This document shows positions 8,053 through 16,355 of a stretch of DNA of 64,000 bases, piece by piece. How positions within the stretch are numbered: the stretch's first letter is position 1; every line of letters begins with the position of its first letter. Source of the DNA: Novosphingobium sp. (lineage in GTDB: Bacteria > Pseudomonadota > Alphaproteobacteria > Sphingomonadales > Sphingomonadaceae); contig NZ_JADZAT010000009.1 in the NCBI RefSeq assembly GCF_020852455.1, positions 62,001-126,000 of the forward strand, given 5' to 3'. The notes below the pieces were generated by a model. That model was not told where the DNA came from. It did not search any database and worked only from the letters and a program-made list of their open reading frames with translations. A program made the translations under genes and the position numbers.

Positions 8053-8460
8053 ATGGACCGGGACGCAGCGGGACCGATCATCGTGTTCGATGCGCTCTGC
8101 GTGCTGTGTTCGGCCAATGCCCAATTCGTCCTGCGGCATGACAGGCGCGGCCTTTTCCACCTGGCTTCGATGCAGGGCGAGGTTGGCAGCGCGCTTTACC
8201 GCCGCTTCGGGATCGACCCGGCCGACCCCGAAACGCTGATCGTGGTCGAGGGGGATCACGCCTTGCGTGACAGCGATGCGGTACTGGCGATCTATGCCGG
8301 ACTGGGCTGGCCTTGGCGCATGCTGGGTCTGCTTCGGCTGGTTCCCCGCGCCTTGCGCGATCCGGTCTATCGGCTGGTGGCGCGCAACCGTTACCGTCTG
8401 TTCGGCAAGCGCGCGACCTGCTGGGTTCCCTCAGCCGAGCACCAGGCCCGAATTCTCTAG
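8053..8460 (+). CDS. DCC-family thiol-disulfide oxidoreductase-like protein (DUF393)
   Basis: A 135-residue protein beginning with the family signature: an aspartate followed by a CxxC pair (FDALCVLCSANAQF, residues 12-25). The remainder is typical of DUF393, with LIVVEGDHALRDSDAVL and the YRLFGKR segment. The family is predicted to have a thioredoxin-like fold; no reaction is firmly assigned. It follows ilvE by six bases. Its last 30 bases overlap the convergent saccharopine-dehydrogenase-like gene on the opposite strand, an unusually long convergent overlap. Confidence 0.85.
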   Translation: MDRDAAGPIIVFDALCVLCSANAQFVLRHDRRGLFHLASMQGEVGSALYRRFGIDPADPETLIVVEGDHALRDSDAVLAIYAGLGWPWRMLGLLRLVPRALRDPVYRLVARNRYRLFGKRATCWVPSAEHQARIL

Positions 8461-10086
8461 CGTCAGCGTACCGACGTAGTGCACCACCGGACCGATTAGC
8501 GGCATCGTCACGCCCACATCAAATCCGAAGCGCCCACCGGCATCCCATTCGCGCGCGGCAATTTTGGGAGCGAGAAACCCGGGCATTGGCAGGTGGAACG
8601 CCGACCAGCGGGCCAGCTCAAGCTGCAAGGCCCCCTCGCCATCAATCACGATCCGGAACGTGAACCGCAGGGGGCCGAAGCGCTCGATCAGCAAGCCGTC
8701 GCGGGATCCAGCCATTTCGCTGGAGAAGCGGTATGATCCAAAGGTCCGCGTCCAACGCTCCGTGCCTGCTTCAGGACTAAAGCGAACGTCGAGTGGATAG
8801 TGGCCAGCCGCCGGAAAGCCCATGATCCAGCCCAGCAGGCGGGCGAGCGGATTGCGCCCACGCTCAACCCTGGCCTCACCTTGCGCGCTGGTTTCGGCCA
8901 GTGGAGCATGCATCGAGCGCAAGGGCACGGACATCGCCGCAAAACGCTCGCCCAGCAGGCGCTGGTAGAGTGGTTCAACATTCCCTTCCCGAACCTGCTG
9001 CGACAGCGGCAGCTCGGCCAGCAAGGGTTGGAAATCGGCCAGAGCCAGCTCGCGCGAGGCATCGCGCGCACCGGGCGCCAGCGCTCCAGCCCGCAATCGC
9101 CGCGCCAGCAACTGCGCCGCCAGGGTGGGGATTTCCTGCCCCAGCCCCTGTTCGGCGATCAGGGTCCAGCTGCGGTGGAGCGGCGCCCCTTCTGCCAGGC
9201 CGATCACATCTACATTCATGGCCGAGCGTGTTCCGCCCAGCCGCGCGCTTGCTTGCTGAAGCGGAGCAAGCAGCGCCGCCAAACGCGCGGGCCGTTGGAG
9301 CCACCCGCGCGCCGCGATCCAGCTGAGCACGCCGAGCGCGCGCATCTGCAGGCCCGATTCCGAGCCGCCGCGAAAGGTTACGGCAGGCTTGCCGGGGAGC
9401 TGGTCGGGCATCAATTCAAGATCCGGCACTTCGGCCAGCCCGACCAGCCGGCCCAGCGGAGCCACACCATCGACCGCAAAGTGCTCGCGCCGCATCAGCG
9501 ACCATCCGTGGGCCTCGACCTGCTGGCCCGCCCGCCAGAGCCGGATCGGCTTTCCGGCATAGCTGAGCGCCGCCGCGACCACCGAGCGGCCCGAGCTGGC
9601 GCGGGTCGTGGCGCTGATCGCCATATCGACCGCGACCACCCGCTCCATGCCCGCAGCCAGTTCGCGCACCACCGCGCCGGACAACGCCGGCACGCTCGAT
9701 CCTCCGCCGATGACAGCCAGTCCGGTCTGCTTCGCAGCTCGATCGAACTGATTGATCTGGCAGACAAAGTCACGGCCGTCAGCCAGGTCGATGTAGTGCA
9801 CGCCAGCGGCCAGGCAGGCCTCGACAACGCAGTAGGAACTGCCCTGGAATGGCCCGGCAGCATCGACCAGCAGGAGCGGGCGATGCTGTTCGAGCAATGG
9901 CACCAGGTCACTCCCGCGATCGGCGCTGATCCCCTCGCCCTCCGGCAAGGTCGCCGCGAAAGCCCGGGCCTTGGCCAGATTGCGGCCACCAACCAGTACT
10001 TGCCAGCCATCGCCTGCCAGCCGCCGCGCCAGCCGCGCGCCAAAGCCGCCGTAACCGCCAAGGATCAGGACAAGGGGCTTGCTCAT
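8431..10086 (-). CDS. Saccharopine dehydrogenase-like NAD(P)-binding protein fused to a DUF4166 domain
   Basis: A 551-residue protein. Residues 1-130 form a Rossmann fold with the dinucleotide loop GGYGGFG (10-16), and residues 130-330 resemble the catalytic half of saccharopine dehydrogenase-like proteins. The C-terminal 170 residues (from FSPEAGTERWTRTFG) match the DUF4166 pattern, with GGRFGFDVGVTMPLIG near the end. The same domain type forms the whole of the adjacent upstream gene. The two genes overlap by four bases (ATGA), so they are translationally coupled. The role is unknown; a redox step on a lipid-like or small substrate is a guess. The GbsR/MarR-type gene upstream is the likely regulator. 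Confidence 0.8.
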   Translation of the reverse strand: MSKPLVLILGGYGGFGARLARRLAGDGWQVLVGGRNLAKARAFAATLPEGEGISADRGSDLVPLLEQHRPLLLVDAAGPFQGSSYCVVEACLAAGVHYIDLADGRDFVCQINQFDRAAKQTGLAVIGGGSSVPALSGAVVRELAAGMERVVAVDMAISATTRASSGRSVVAAALSYAGKPIRLWRAGQQVEAHGWSLMRREHFAVDGVAPLGRLVGLAEVPDLELMPDQLPGKPAVTFRGGSESGLQMRALGVLSWIAARGWLQRPARLAALLAPLQQASARLGGTRSAMNVDVIGLAEGAPLHRSWTLIAEQGLGQEIPTLAAQLLARRLRAGALAPGARDASRELALADFQPLLAELPLSQQVREGNVEPLYQRLLGERFAAMSVPLRSMHAPLAETSAQGEARVERGRNPLARLLGWIMGFPAAGHYPLDVRFSPEAGTERWTRTFGSYRFSSEMAGSRDGLLIERFGPLRFTFRIVIDGEGALQLELARWSAFHLPMPGFLAPKIAAREWDAGGRFGFDVGVTMPLIGPVVHYVGTLTLENSGLVLG

Positions 10087-10736
10087 TGGTCGTGAAACTC
10101 CCCGTGCTGGTGGATCAGCTCGCCCAGCAGGGGATGCCGCAAGTCGAGCACGAAAGCGAATGCTCCATGATGATGGTCGATGTGATCGATCGTCAGCTGG
10201 CCCGGCGCGAGCCAGCGCGGCAGGCGAAACCGCAGTTTTCCGAGCTTCAGGAAGTAGTGGTGCGAGCGGAAGACGATCCGGTCCCGCTCGGCCGATACCG
10301 TCAGCGCGACCCCGAAGCCGAGCCCCAGATACTCCTCCAGCCCGGTGGGGCCGGTGAACATCTTGGCGCTGTGAATCACCTGCGGAAAGCCGCGGCGGCG
10401 GGCATAGACGCGGGTCCAGACCTGCCCGCCCGAGGGACCGTGTTCGGTCACCGTCACCACCGCCGCCAGCCCGCCGCCGCGATCGAGCGGCAACGGTGCC
10501 CCGATCAGCCGGCAGAGGTGCGCAAGGCAAAGGCCGATGGCACTCAAGCGGCACTCACCGATCACACCCGCGTAACTTACCGAGCACCCGGGAGCATAAC
10601 GCTTGGCAAACCGCGCCCGCACCAAAGCCGGAAGCCGCGCCCAGCCCTCGCTGCCCAGCAGCCGGGCGAAGCGCAGATCGGCCAGTGCCGCATCGGAAGC
10701 GAGTTGCGCCTCCCATCTTGCCAGTGCCTGAGCCAT
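10083..10736 (-). CDS. DUF4166 domain protein
   Basis: A 217-residue protein made essentially of one DUF4166 domain: the SNVxYAG-like start RYAPGCSVSYAGVIGE, the central GGQVWTRVYARRRGFPQVIHSAKMF (quoted here only as a landmark, shortened to GGQVWTRVYARR), and the C-terminal DHIDHHHGAFAFVLD. No signal peptide or membrane segment is seen. AAAGGA lies about seven bases before the ATG. It sits 61 bases downstream of the GbsR/MarR gene, and between them is a diverged copy of the palindrome found at that regulator's own start, so it is probably under its control. Function unknown. Confidence 0.75.
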   Translation of the reverse strand: MAQALARWEAQLASDAALADLRFARLLGSEGWARLPALVRARFAKRYAPGCSVSYAGVIGECRLSAIGLCLAHLCRLIGAPLPLDRGGGLAAVVTVTEHGPSGGQVWTRVYARRRGFPQVIHSAKMFTGPTGLEEYLGLGFGVALTVSAERDRIVFRSHHYFLKLGKLRFRLPRWLAPGQLTIDHIDHHHGAFAFVLDLRHPLLGELIHQHGEFHDQ

Positions 10737-10753
10737 CTCCCGTTCCTTTCGTA

Positions 10754-10773
10754 ATTTCTGTATCAAGAGAAAT
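10754..10773. promoter_or_regulatory. Candidate GbsR/MarR operator (diverged copy)
   Basis: The sequence ATTTCTGTATCAAGAGAAAT matches 15 of 20 positions of the perfect palindrome at 11363-11382, with identical outer half-sites (ATTTCTGT and AGAAAT). Both copies are preceded by GTA. It lies 18 bases ahead of the DUF4166 start codon, where binding would block transcription or initiation of that operon. Confidence 0.6.
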
Positions 10774-10797
10774 CGGCGAGCAAATTTTTTTCGCCCG

Positions 10798-11373
10798 CTA
10801 GTCCGCTTCCTTCTCACCCTTGCCGCCAACGAACTTGAGCAGCCCCACCACTTTCGCGCCCAGCTTGATCAGCCGCATGATCTGGTGCGGCGGCACGTTG
10901 AGCATCTGGCGGTACCAGCCCTCGACCGTGTGGATGAAGCCGTGCATGTCGGCCAGCCGCCGCGCGACCGTGGGGTGCAGCGGGGTCTGGTCAGCCTGGG
11001 CCATGGCCGCATCGATCGCGGCGAGCATCGGGTCGATCTCGCGCTCCTTGCGGCCCTGGGCAACCTTGTTGGCCATCTGCCACATGTCAGTCTCGGCCTC
11101 GTAGTAATCGCGCCGGTCGCCCAGCACCGGCACCCGCCGGATCAGCTTCCACGCCAGCAGTTCCTTGACGCTGTTCGACACGTTGGAGCGCGCCATGCCT
11201 AGCCGGTCGGCGATCTCTTCGGCATTCAGCGCGGTTTCGCTGAGGATCAGCAACGCCTGGATCTGCGCGACCGAGCGGTTCACCCCCCACTGCCCGCCCA
11301 GGTCCCCCCAACGCAGCACGAATTCCTGCACCGCGGGATGAAGCTTGGACGACTCGTTGGTAATTTCTGTCAT
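10798..11373 (-). CDS. GbsR/MarR-type winged-helix transcriptional regulator
   Basis: A 191-residue protein with a winged helix at residues about 25-95: the recognition segment AEEIADRLGMARSNVSNSVKELL and the wing RRVPVLGDRRDYYEAE (landmarks IADRLGMARSNVSN and LGDRRDYYEA). A C-terminal helical region follows. This is the GbsR subgroup of MarR proteins, which in other bacteria repress neighbouring operons until a small ligand binds. The start codon sits at the centre of a 20-base perfect palindrome, which strongly suggests autorepression. The DUF4166/saccharopine-dehydrogenase operon lies just downstream in the same direction. Confidence 0.85.
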   Translation of the reverse strand: MTEITNESSKLHPAVQEFVLRWGDLGGQWGVNRSVAQIQALLILSETALNAEEIADRLGMARSNVSNSVKELLAWKLIRRVPVLGDRRDYYEAETDMWQMANKVAQGRKEREIDPMLAAIDAAMAQADQTPLHPTVARRLADMHGFIHTVEGWYRQMLNVPPHQIMRLIKLGAKVVGLLKFVGGKGEKEAD

Positions 11374-11382
11374 GACAGAAAT
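11363..11382. promoter_or_regulatory. Perfect 20-base palindromic operator over the regulator start codon
   Basis: ATTTCTGTCATGACAGAAAT is its own reverse complement, and the CAT at 11371-11373 is the start codon of the GbsR/MarR gene on the reverse strand. A site of this length and symmetry over the start of a winged-helix regulator is typical for autorepression. A second, weaker copy stands before the next gene. Confidence 0.7.
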
Positions 11383-11440
11383 ATGTGATATACGTGTCTT
11401 CCTGTCAAGCTTGAGCTTTCAGGCCGACCAAGAACAAGGG

Positions 11441-11587
11441 GGTTCACGCAGAGGGCGCAGAGCAGAAAACAGAGGCGCAGAGATGTCTCGCCTGCGGCGA
11501 AGCCGCTCTCAGAAGGCGACGGTGCGGCAAACGCAGCATCATTCGGGAGAAGAGCCTGCGGCTCAGCTCAAGCCCTCTGCGTGAACC
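11441..11587. repeat. Inverted-repeat intergenic element with GGTTCAC ends
   Basis: The arms GGTTCACGCAGAGGGC (11441-11456) and GCCCTCTGCGTGAACC (11572-11587) are perfect 16-base inverted repeats enclosing about 115 bases. The interior holds several GCAGAG motifs and a short CTGCGGCGAAGCCGC-like hairpin. It encodes nothing evident and resembles a MITE or REP-type element; I recall similar ones from sphingomonad genomes. Another element at 39868-39995 has the same GGTTCAC termini. Confidence 0.65.
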
Positions 11588-11617
11588 AATCTGTCTCTTG
11601 ACCCAAATGGGGGAGAC

Positions 11618-13273
11618 CTACTTCCCCACATTCCCCCGCGCCGCCGCAAACTCGCTGCCCGGTTTCCACTGCGGCCAGCGGCTCGAATTGGCGAGGTCCC
11701 AGCCGAGTGCGTGGACCAGTTCGATGTCCTGCATTGCCCCGGCCATGTTCCAGCTGGCGTCCCAGGCGTCGCAGGCCTGGTGATAGCAGCGGCCGGTATA
11801 GTCATCGATCCACTTCTGCCCGGCGGGTCGGCCGCCTTCGACCAGGTCGCTGGCCCCGGCCAGGCCCATCATCAGCAGCACCGGCACTCCGCGCTTGGCC
11901 ATCGGGAAATGGTCGGCGCGGAAGAACAGGCCGCGTTCGGGCAGGCTTTCCTGCGTCACGGTGCGTCCCTGCCTGGCGGCGAAAGCGGCCAGTTCGTCCT
12001 CCATGGTTGACTGGCCCTTGCCGATCAGCACCACGTCTTTGGCCGCACCGGCGGTTTGCAGCACGTCGATCGTCAGGTTGGCGACGGTCTTGTCGAAGGG
12101 ATAGACCGGGTCCTGGGCATAGCCTTCGCTGCCGAGCAGCCCGCGCTCTTCCGCAGTCCAGGCGGCGAACACCACCGAGCGCTGCGGCGCCGGTCCGGCC
12201 TTCATCCGCCGCGCAATCTCCAGCATCGCGGCGATCCCCAGCGCATCGTCATTGGCCCCGGCGCGATAGATCCGGCCCTGCGCATCGGGCTTGCCTTGGC
12301 CATAGGCATCCCAGTGCCCGCCGATCATCACCACTTCATCCGCGCGGGTGGTGCCCGGCAGCCGGGCGAGGACGTTGTGGCTGATCACCACCTCATGGTT
12401 TGACGGGATCGCCGCCGAGAGCGTCACGCCGGTCAGCGGCACCGGCCGGAACTTGGCCGAGCGCGCCGCGAGGCGCAGCTTGCCCAGATCCTGCCCGGCC
12501 ATCGCGAACAGCCGGTCGCCCATTTCGTGGCTGAGCCAGCCCTGCAGCGCCAGGCTGGTCTGGCTGCCGTCCTTGCGAACCAGGCCGTAATTCTCGCCCC
12601 CCGGGCTGACCACCACGTTCCAGCCATAGCCGACCCCTTCGGCGTCGTGGACGATCAGCGCCGCCACCGCCCCGCGCCGCGCGGCTTCCTCAAACTTGTA
12701 GGTCCAGCGCCCGTAATAGGTCATCGCCTTGCCGCCGAACCGGCCGGCCACGGCCTCACCCTTCAAGGCTTCGAAATCGGGATCGTTGATCAGGAAGACC
12801 GCGACCTTGCCCTTCAGGTCCAGGCCCTTGAAATCGTCCCATTTGCGTTCCGGCGCGGTGACGCCATAGCCGACGAAGACCAGCGGTGCAGAGCTGACCT
12901 TCGCCGCGTCCGCATTCTGCAAGGTCGAAAGATAGGCATCGGTGCCCAGCTTGATCGGCACCACCCCTTGCGGCGTCGCCAACTCAAGCTGCTGGGGCGT
13001 TCCCAGCCGGGTGTGCAGCAGCGGCACCGGCTGGACCCATTTGCCGCCCGGCCCGCCCGGCTCCAGCCCCAGGGCCTGAAAGCGTCCGATCAGATAGCCG
13101 ACCGTGCGTTCTTCCCCCAGCGTTCCCGGCGCGCGGCCCTGAAACCAGTCGTCGGTCAGCACCTTGACGGTATCGACGATCCGTTCGGCGCTGAGCGGTT
13201 CTTGCGAAGTGGCGGGCGCACCGGTTGCGACGAGCCCGATGAACACCAGCGAGGCCATGATCAGTCTTTTCAT
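11618..13273 (-). CDS. Secreted M28-family metallopeptidase with PA domain
   Basis: A 551-residue protein with a signal peptide (MKRLIMASLVFIGLVATGAPA). A protease-associated (PA) domain lies around residues 120-250 (APLVFVGYGVTAPE, GKVAVFLIND). The M28 peptidase domain from about 300 has the zinc ligands in GGHWDAYG, the bridging aspartate in GANDDALG and the catalytic glutamate pair in TAEERGLLGSEG; a C-terminal ligand lies in CYHQACDAW. Such enzymes remove N-terminal residues from peptides in the periplasm or outside the cell. The ribosome-binding site is weak, and a second ATG five codons in would leave a shorter signal peptide. Confidence 0.9.
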   Translation of the reverse strand: MKRLIMASLVFIGLVATGAPATSQEPLSAERIVDTVKVLTDDWFQGRAPGTLGEERTVGYLIGRFQALGLEPGGPGGKWVQPVPLLHTRLGTPQQLELATPQGVVPIKLGTDAYLSTLQNADAAKVSSAPLVFVGYGVTAPERKWDDFKGLDLKGKVAVFLINDPDFEALKGEAVAGRFGGKAMTYYGRWTYKFEEAARRGAVAALIVHDAEGVGYGWNVVVSPGGENYGLVRKDGSQTSLALQGWLSHEMGDRLFAMAGQDLGKLRLAARSAKFRPVPLTGVTLSAAIPSNHEVVISHNVLARLPGTTRADEVVMIGGHWDAYGQGKPDAQGRIYRAGANDDALGIAAMLEIARRMKAGPAPQRSVVFAAWTAEERGLLGSEGYAQDPVYPFDKTVANLTIDVLQTAGAAKDVVLIGKGQSTMEDELAAFAARQGRTVTQESLPERGLFFRADHFPMAKRGVPVLLMMGLAGASDLVEGGRPAGQKWIDDYTGRCYHQACDAWDASWNMAGAMQDIELVHALGWDLANSSRWPQWKPGSEFAAARGNVGK

Positions 13274-13440
13274 CGCCCGACCATAGCCAATCGGGCCGCC
13301 CGGGCAATCAGCCAATCCGCTTAAGCCCCGTTCGACCAACTGTCCCAGAACGGGAGGAATGCTGCGATGCACCAGTACGTCCTTGGACCTGCAATTCGCG
13401 GCGCTGGCCGGTTAGCTTCAGCCGCAAAGGAGCAACCACC

Positions 13441-16176
13441 ATGCCGCTTACCGGTTCAGGCGAAGTCGTCACCAATCCCAACACCAGCAGCGATGGCACT
13501 CTGGTGCCGCGCCAGGCGCTGGTGCTGTCCAACGGGAACACCCTGATGGGCTGGACCGATGAAGCCGGTTCACCGCCAGCCATGATGCTGCAACTGTTCG
13601 ATGCTGCCGGAAATCCGTTGGGCGCGGCATTCACCCTTCCAGCCGATCTGGGCAACGCCACCGCCTTTGGCAGCGCGATCGCCGGGGCCGATGGCAGCTT
13701 CTATGTGCAGCGCGTCGTTTCAGGCGAAGTGATCGACTTCCTCCATTTTGACAGCGCAGGCACGCTGCTGGGGCAATCGGAAACGATGTCCAAGTTCAGC
13801 AATGGCTTTGAAATGACCGTGCTGTCCGATGGCGGCTTGGCGGTGTTCGGCGTTGACCTGTTCGAGGTTCCGCAGGGCGACGGATCATCCTGGTATGTCG
13901 AAAAGCCGGTGCTGCGCATTCTTGACGCGGCCGGAAACCAGCTCAGCCAGACTATCGTCGAAGGCACTGTCCAGAACAGCGGCGACGTGCCGCTGCATGC
14001 CGACATTTCGGTTCTGCCCAATGGAAATATCGTTGCGACCTGGGTCGAGCCGTTGCTGACGAATTTTGACCTGCCTTCGCTGCACGCCCAGGTGTTCAGT
14101 CCTTCGGGCGTTGCGCTGGCCCCCGCGCAGGTCATCGACAGCGGCTCTGGCTCGTTTGGCGGTTTCACCACGAACCTTGTCACGCCGGTGATCGAAGCGT
14201 TTGCCGACGGATCGTTCATCATGACCTGGAACGACATCCATGGCCTGACCTTCCAGGTGTTCAACGCCGATGGCAGCGCACAGGGCCCCAAGGCCACGCT
14301 GACCACGGACCTGACCGGCTACCATCCCGAATATGCCCATGACATGATTACCCTGCCCGACGGCACCTTTGTGGTCGCGGGCTTTGTTGGCAGCCTGTCC
14401 AGCCCAACCGGTTACGATATCGTCGCGCGCCAGTTCAACCGCGATGGCACCCCGGTAGGAGACTGGGTGCCGGTCAACACGACCACCACCGGCGATCAGG
14501 GCCAGCTTGATCTGGTGGCCATGCCCGGCGGCGGCTTTACTGCGGTCTGGCTTGACCGCGGCGAAGCCTTCGATCCCTGGAATGGCAGTGTCGATACTGT
14601 CCTCGATCTGTGGCGCCACCGCAGCTTCAACACCGGACAGCAGGCCAACCGCGCCCCGGTGGCGCAGAACGGCACCGGATCGAACGACGAGGACAACACC
14701 ATCACCGGACAGGTCGCCGCCAGCGATCCCGATGGCGACAGCCTGACCTATACGCTGGTCACCGGGCCGGAACACGGCACGATCGTGTTCAATGCGGATG
14801 GCAGCTATGTCTATACGCCCGGCGCGAACTACAACGGTACCGACAGCTTTACCTTCCGGGCCAGCGATGGTTCGCTGACCAGCAATGTCGCAACGATCGC
14901 GCTGGCAATCGCGGCGGTCAACGACGCGCCGGAACTGGCCAATCCGCTGGCCGATAGCACCACGGCCGAGGATGCCGCGTTCAACTATACGCTTCCCGCA
15001 GGCACCTTCAGCGATGTCGATAACGCTGTGCTGGTTTACAGCGTATCCAGCCTGCCGGCCTGGCTCAGCTTCGATCCTGCCACGCGAACCTTCAGCGGGA
15101 CCCCCGCCAATGGCGATGTCGGCAGCTTTGATGTTACGGTCACGGCATCGGATGGCAGCCGCAGCGCCAGCGATACCTTCCGGATCACGGTGACCAACAC
15201 CAATGACGCGCCCACGGTGGCGATCGCCGTTCCCGACCAGGCGGCGACCGAAGGCACGGCATTCAGCTTCACCCTGCCCAGCGGGACCTTTGCGGATGCT
15301 GATGTGGGCGACAGCCTGACGATCGCACCCGGCAGCCTGCCGGCCTGGCTCAGCTATGATCCGGCAACCGGGATCTTCTCGGGCACCCCGGGGGCGGGGA
15401 ATGTCGGGCCGGTGGACATTACGGTCACCGCCACCGACCGCGCCGGAGCGACTGTTAGCGATACCTTCCGGATCAATGTTGCCCCCAGCGGCCCGCTGCC
15501 GATCCTTGGCACCGAAGGGCGTGACTTCCTGTTCGGCACCGGTAACGGCGACATCATCAACGCGCTGGGCGGAAATGACGTTGTGTTCGGAGCGAATGGC
15601 AATGACCGGATCGACGGCGGCGCTGGCGATGACTTCCTGCTGGGCGGATCGGGGCTGGACTGGCTGATCGGCGGCACCGGCAACGATTACCTGTTCGGCG
15701 GCGATGATGCCGACCGGCTGCAGGGCGGCGCCGGGCGCGACACGCTGAGCGGCGGTGACGGCAATGACCGGCTTGAAGGCGATGCCGGCAACGATGAACT
15801 GCTGGGCAACAACGGCAACGATATCCTGCTTGGCGGCGCAGGCGTGGACGTGCTCGAAGGCGGCCGCGGTGCCGATATCTTCCAGTTCACCGCCCTGTCC
15901 GACAGCGGCGTCGGATCGGGCAATCGCGACCGGATCACCGACTTCACCCGCGGTTCGGACAAGATCGACCTCGCCGGGCTCGATGCCAACAGCCTGCTCG
16001 ATGGCGATCAGGCCTTCACCTTCATCGGCAATGCCGGTTTCAGCAGGGTCGCCGGGCAGCTGCGCTATTCCGGCGGGGTGATCTCTGCCGACGTCGATGG
16101 CGATGGCATTGCCGATTTTCAGATCCAGATGTCCGGGCTTTCCGGCACGCTTGGCGGGAGTGACTTCTTCCTCTGA
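13441..16176 (+). CDS. RTX exoprotein with tandem-95 and cadherin-like domains (type I secretion substrate)
   Basis: A 911-residue acidic protein without a Sec signal peptide. Residues 1-400 form a beta-rich region with repeated FNADGS/FDAAGNPLG units like a propeller. Residues 400-490 are a tandem-95/VCBS-type repeat (NRAPVAQNGTGSNDED). Residues 495-685 contain two dystroglycan-type cadherin repeats (LPAWLSFDPATRTFSGTP and LPAWLSYDPATGIFSGTP). Residues about 690-830 hold at least nine RTX calcium-binding nonapeptides (GGAGDDFLL, GGTGNDYLF and others). A C-terminal domain resembles the peptidase M10/serralysin or T1SS signal region. It should leave the cell by a type I exporter and fold in external calcium. 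No ABC exporter, adaptor or TolC gene is in the window. Confidence 0.85.
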   Translation: MPLTGSGEVVTNPNTSSDGTLVPRQALVLSNGNTLMGWTDEAGSPPAMMLQLFDAAGNPLGAAFTLPADLGNATAFGSAIAGADGSFYVQRVVSGEVIDFLHFDSAGTLLGQSETMSKFSNGFEMTVLSDGGLAVFGVDLFEVPQGDGSSWYVEKPVLRILDAAGNQLSQTIVEGTVQNSGDVPLHADISVLPNGNIVATWVEPLLTNFDLPSLHAQVFSPSGVALAPAQVIDSGSGSFGGFTTNLVTPVIEAFADGSFIMTWNDIHGLTFQVFNADGSAQGPKATLTTDLTGYHPEYAHDMITLPDGTFVVAGFVGSLSSPTGYDIVARQFNRDGTPVGDWVPVNTTTTGDQGQLDLVAMPGGGFTAVWLDRGEAFDPWNGSVDTVLDLWRHRSFNTGQQANRAPVAQNGTGSNDEDNTITGQVAASDPDGDSLTYTLVTGPEHGTIVFNADGSYVYTPGANYNGTDSFTFRASDGSLTSNVATIALAIAAVNDAPELANPLADSTTAEDAAFNYTLPAGTFSDVDNAVLVYSVSSLPAWLSFDPATRTFSGTPANGDVGSFDVTVTASDGSRSASDTFRITVTNTNDAPTVAIAVPDQAATEGTAFSFTLPSGTFADADVGDSLTIAPGSLPAWLSYDPATGIFSGTPGAGNVGPVDITVTATDRAGATVSDTFRINVAPSGPLPILGTEGRDFLFGTGNGDIINALGGNDVVFGANGNDRIDGGAGDDFLLGGSGLDWLIGGTGNDYLFGGDDADRLQGGAGRDTLSGGDGNDRLEGDAGNDELLGNNGNDILLGGAGVDVLEGGRGADIFQFTALSDSGVGSGNRDRITDFTRGSDKIDLAGLDANSLLDGDQAFTFIGNAGFSRVAGQLRYSGGVISADVDGDGIADFQIQMSGLSGTLGGSDFFL

Positions 16177-16292
16177 TTTGGTTTCTGCGTTTGCTTCTGG
16201 CCCCCCTTCCTTCCGCCGGAAGCTTACCTCAAGCAATCTGGGCTGCCCTGAGCGATGCGTTATCGCCGTTCCCACTTGCTTGAACCCTGCCT

Positions 16293-16342
16293 GGCGGGCA
16301 GATTGGTGCATTGCGACGCACCAATCTGCCCGCCCTTTTTTT
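16293..16342 (+). terminator. Strong intrinsic terminator or attenuator hairpin before yghU
   Basis: GGCGGGCAGATTGGTGC (16293-16309) pairs perfectly with GCACCAATCTGCCCGCC (16318-16334) around an 8-base loop, then C and seven T. It is the best Rho-independent terminator in the window. It lies 117 bases after the RTX gene but ends directly at the CAGGAG ribosome-binding site of yghU, so it may work as an attenuator for yghU as well as a terminator. Confidence 0.85.
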
Positions 16343-16355
16343 CAGGAGCCCCGCC

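Noticed and set aside
15530..15890. Short tandem DNA repeats resembling a CRISPR or minisatellite
   Set aside because: They encode the RTX nonapeptides GGxGxDxxx, lack spacers, and vary at third positions as coding sequence does.
13885..16311. A long open frame of 808 codons on the reverse strand of the RTX gene
   Set aside because: Its composition mirrors the GC-rich RTX codons; it has no ribosome-binding site or recognisable domain, and the forward-strand gene shows clear repeats and domains.
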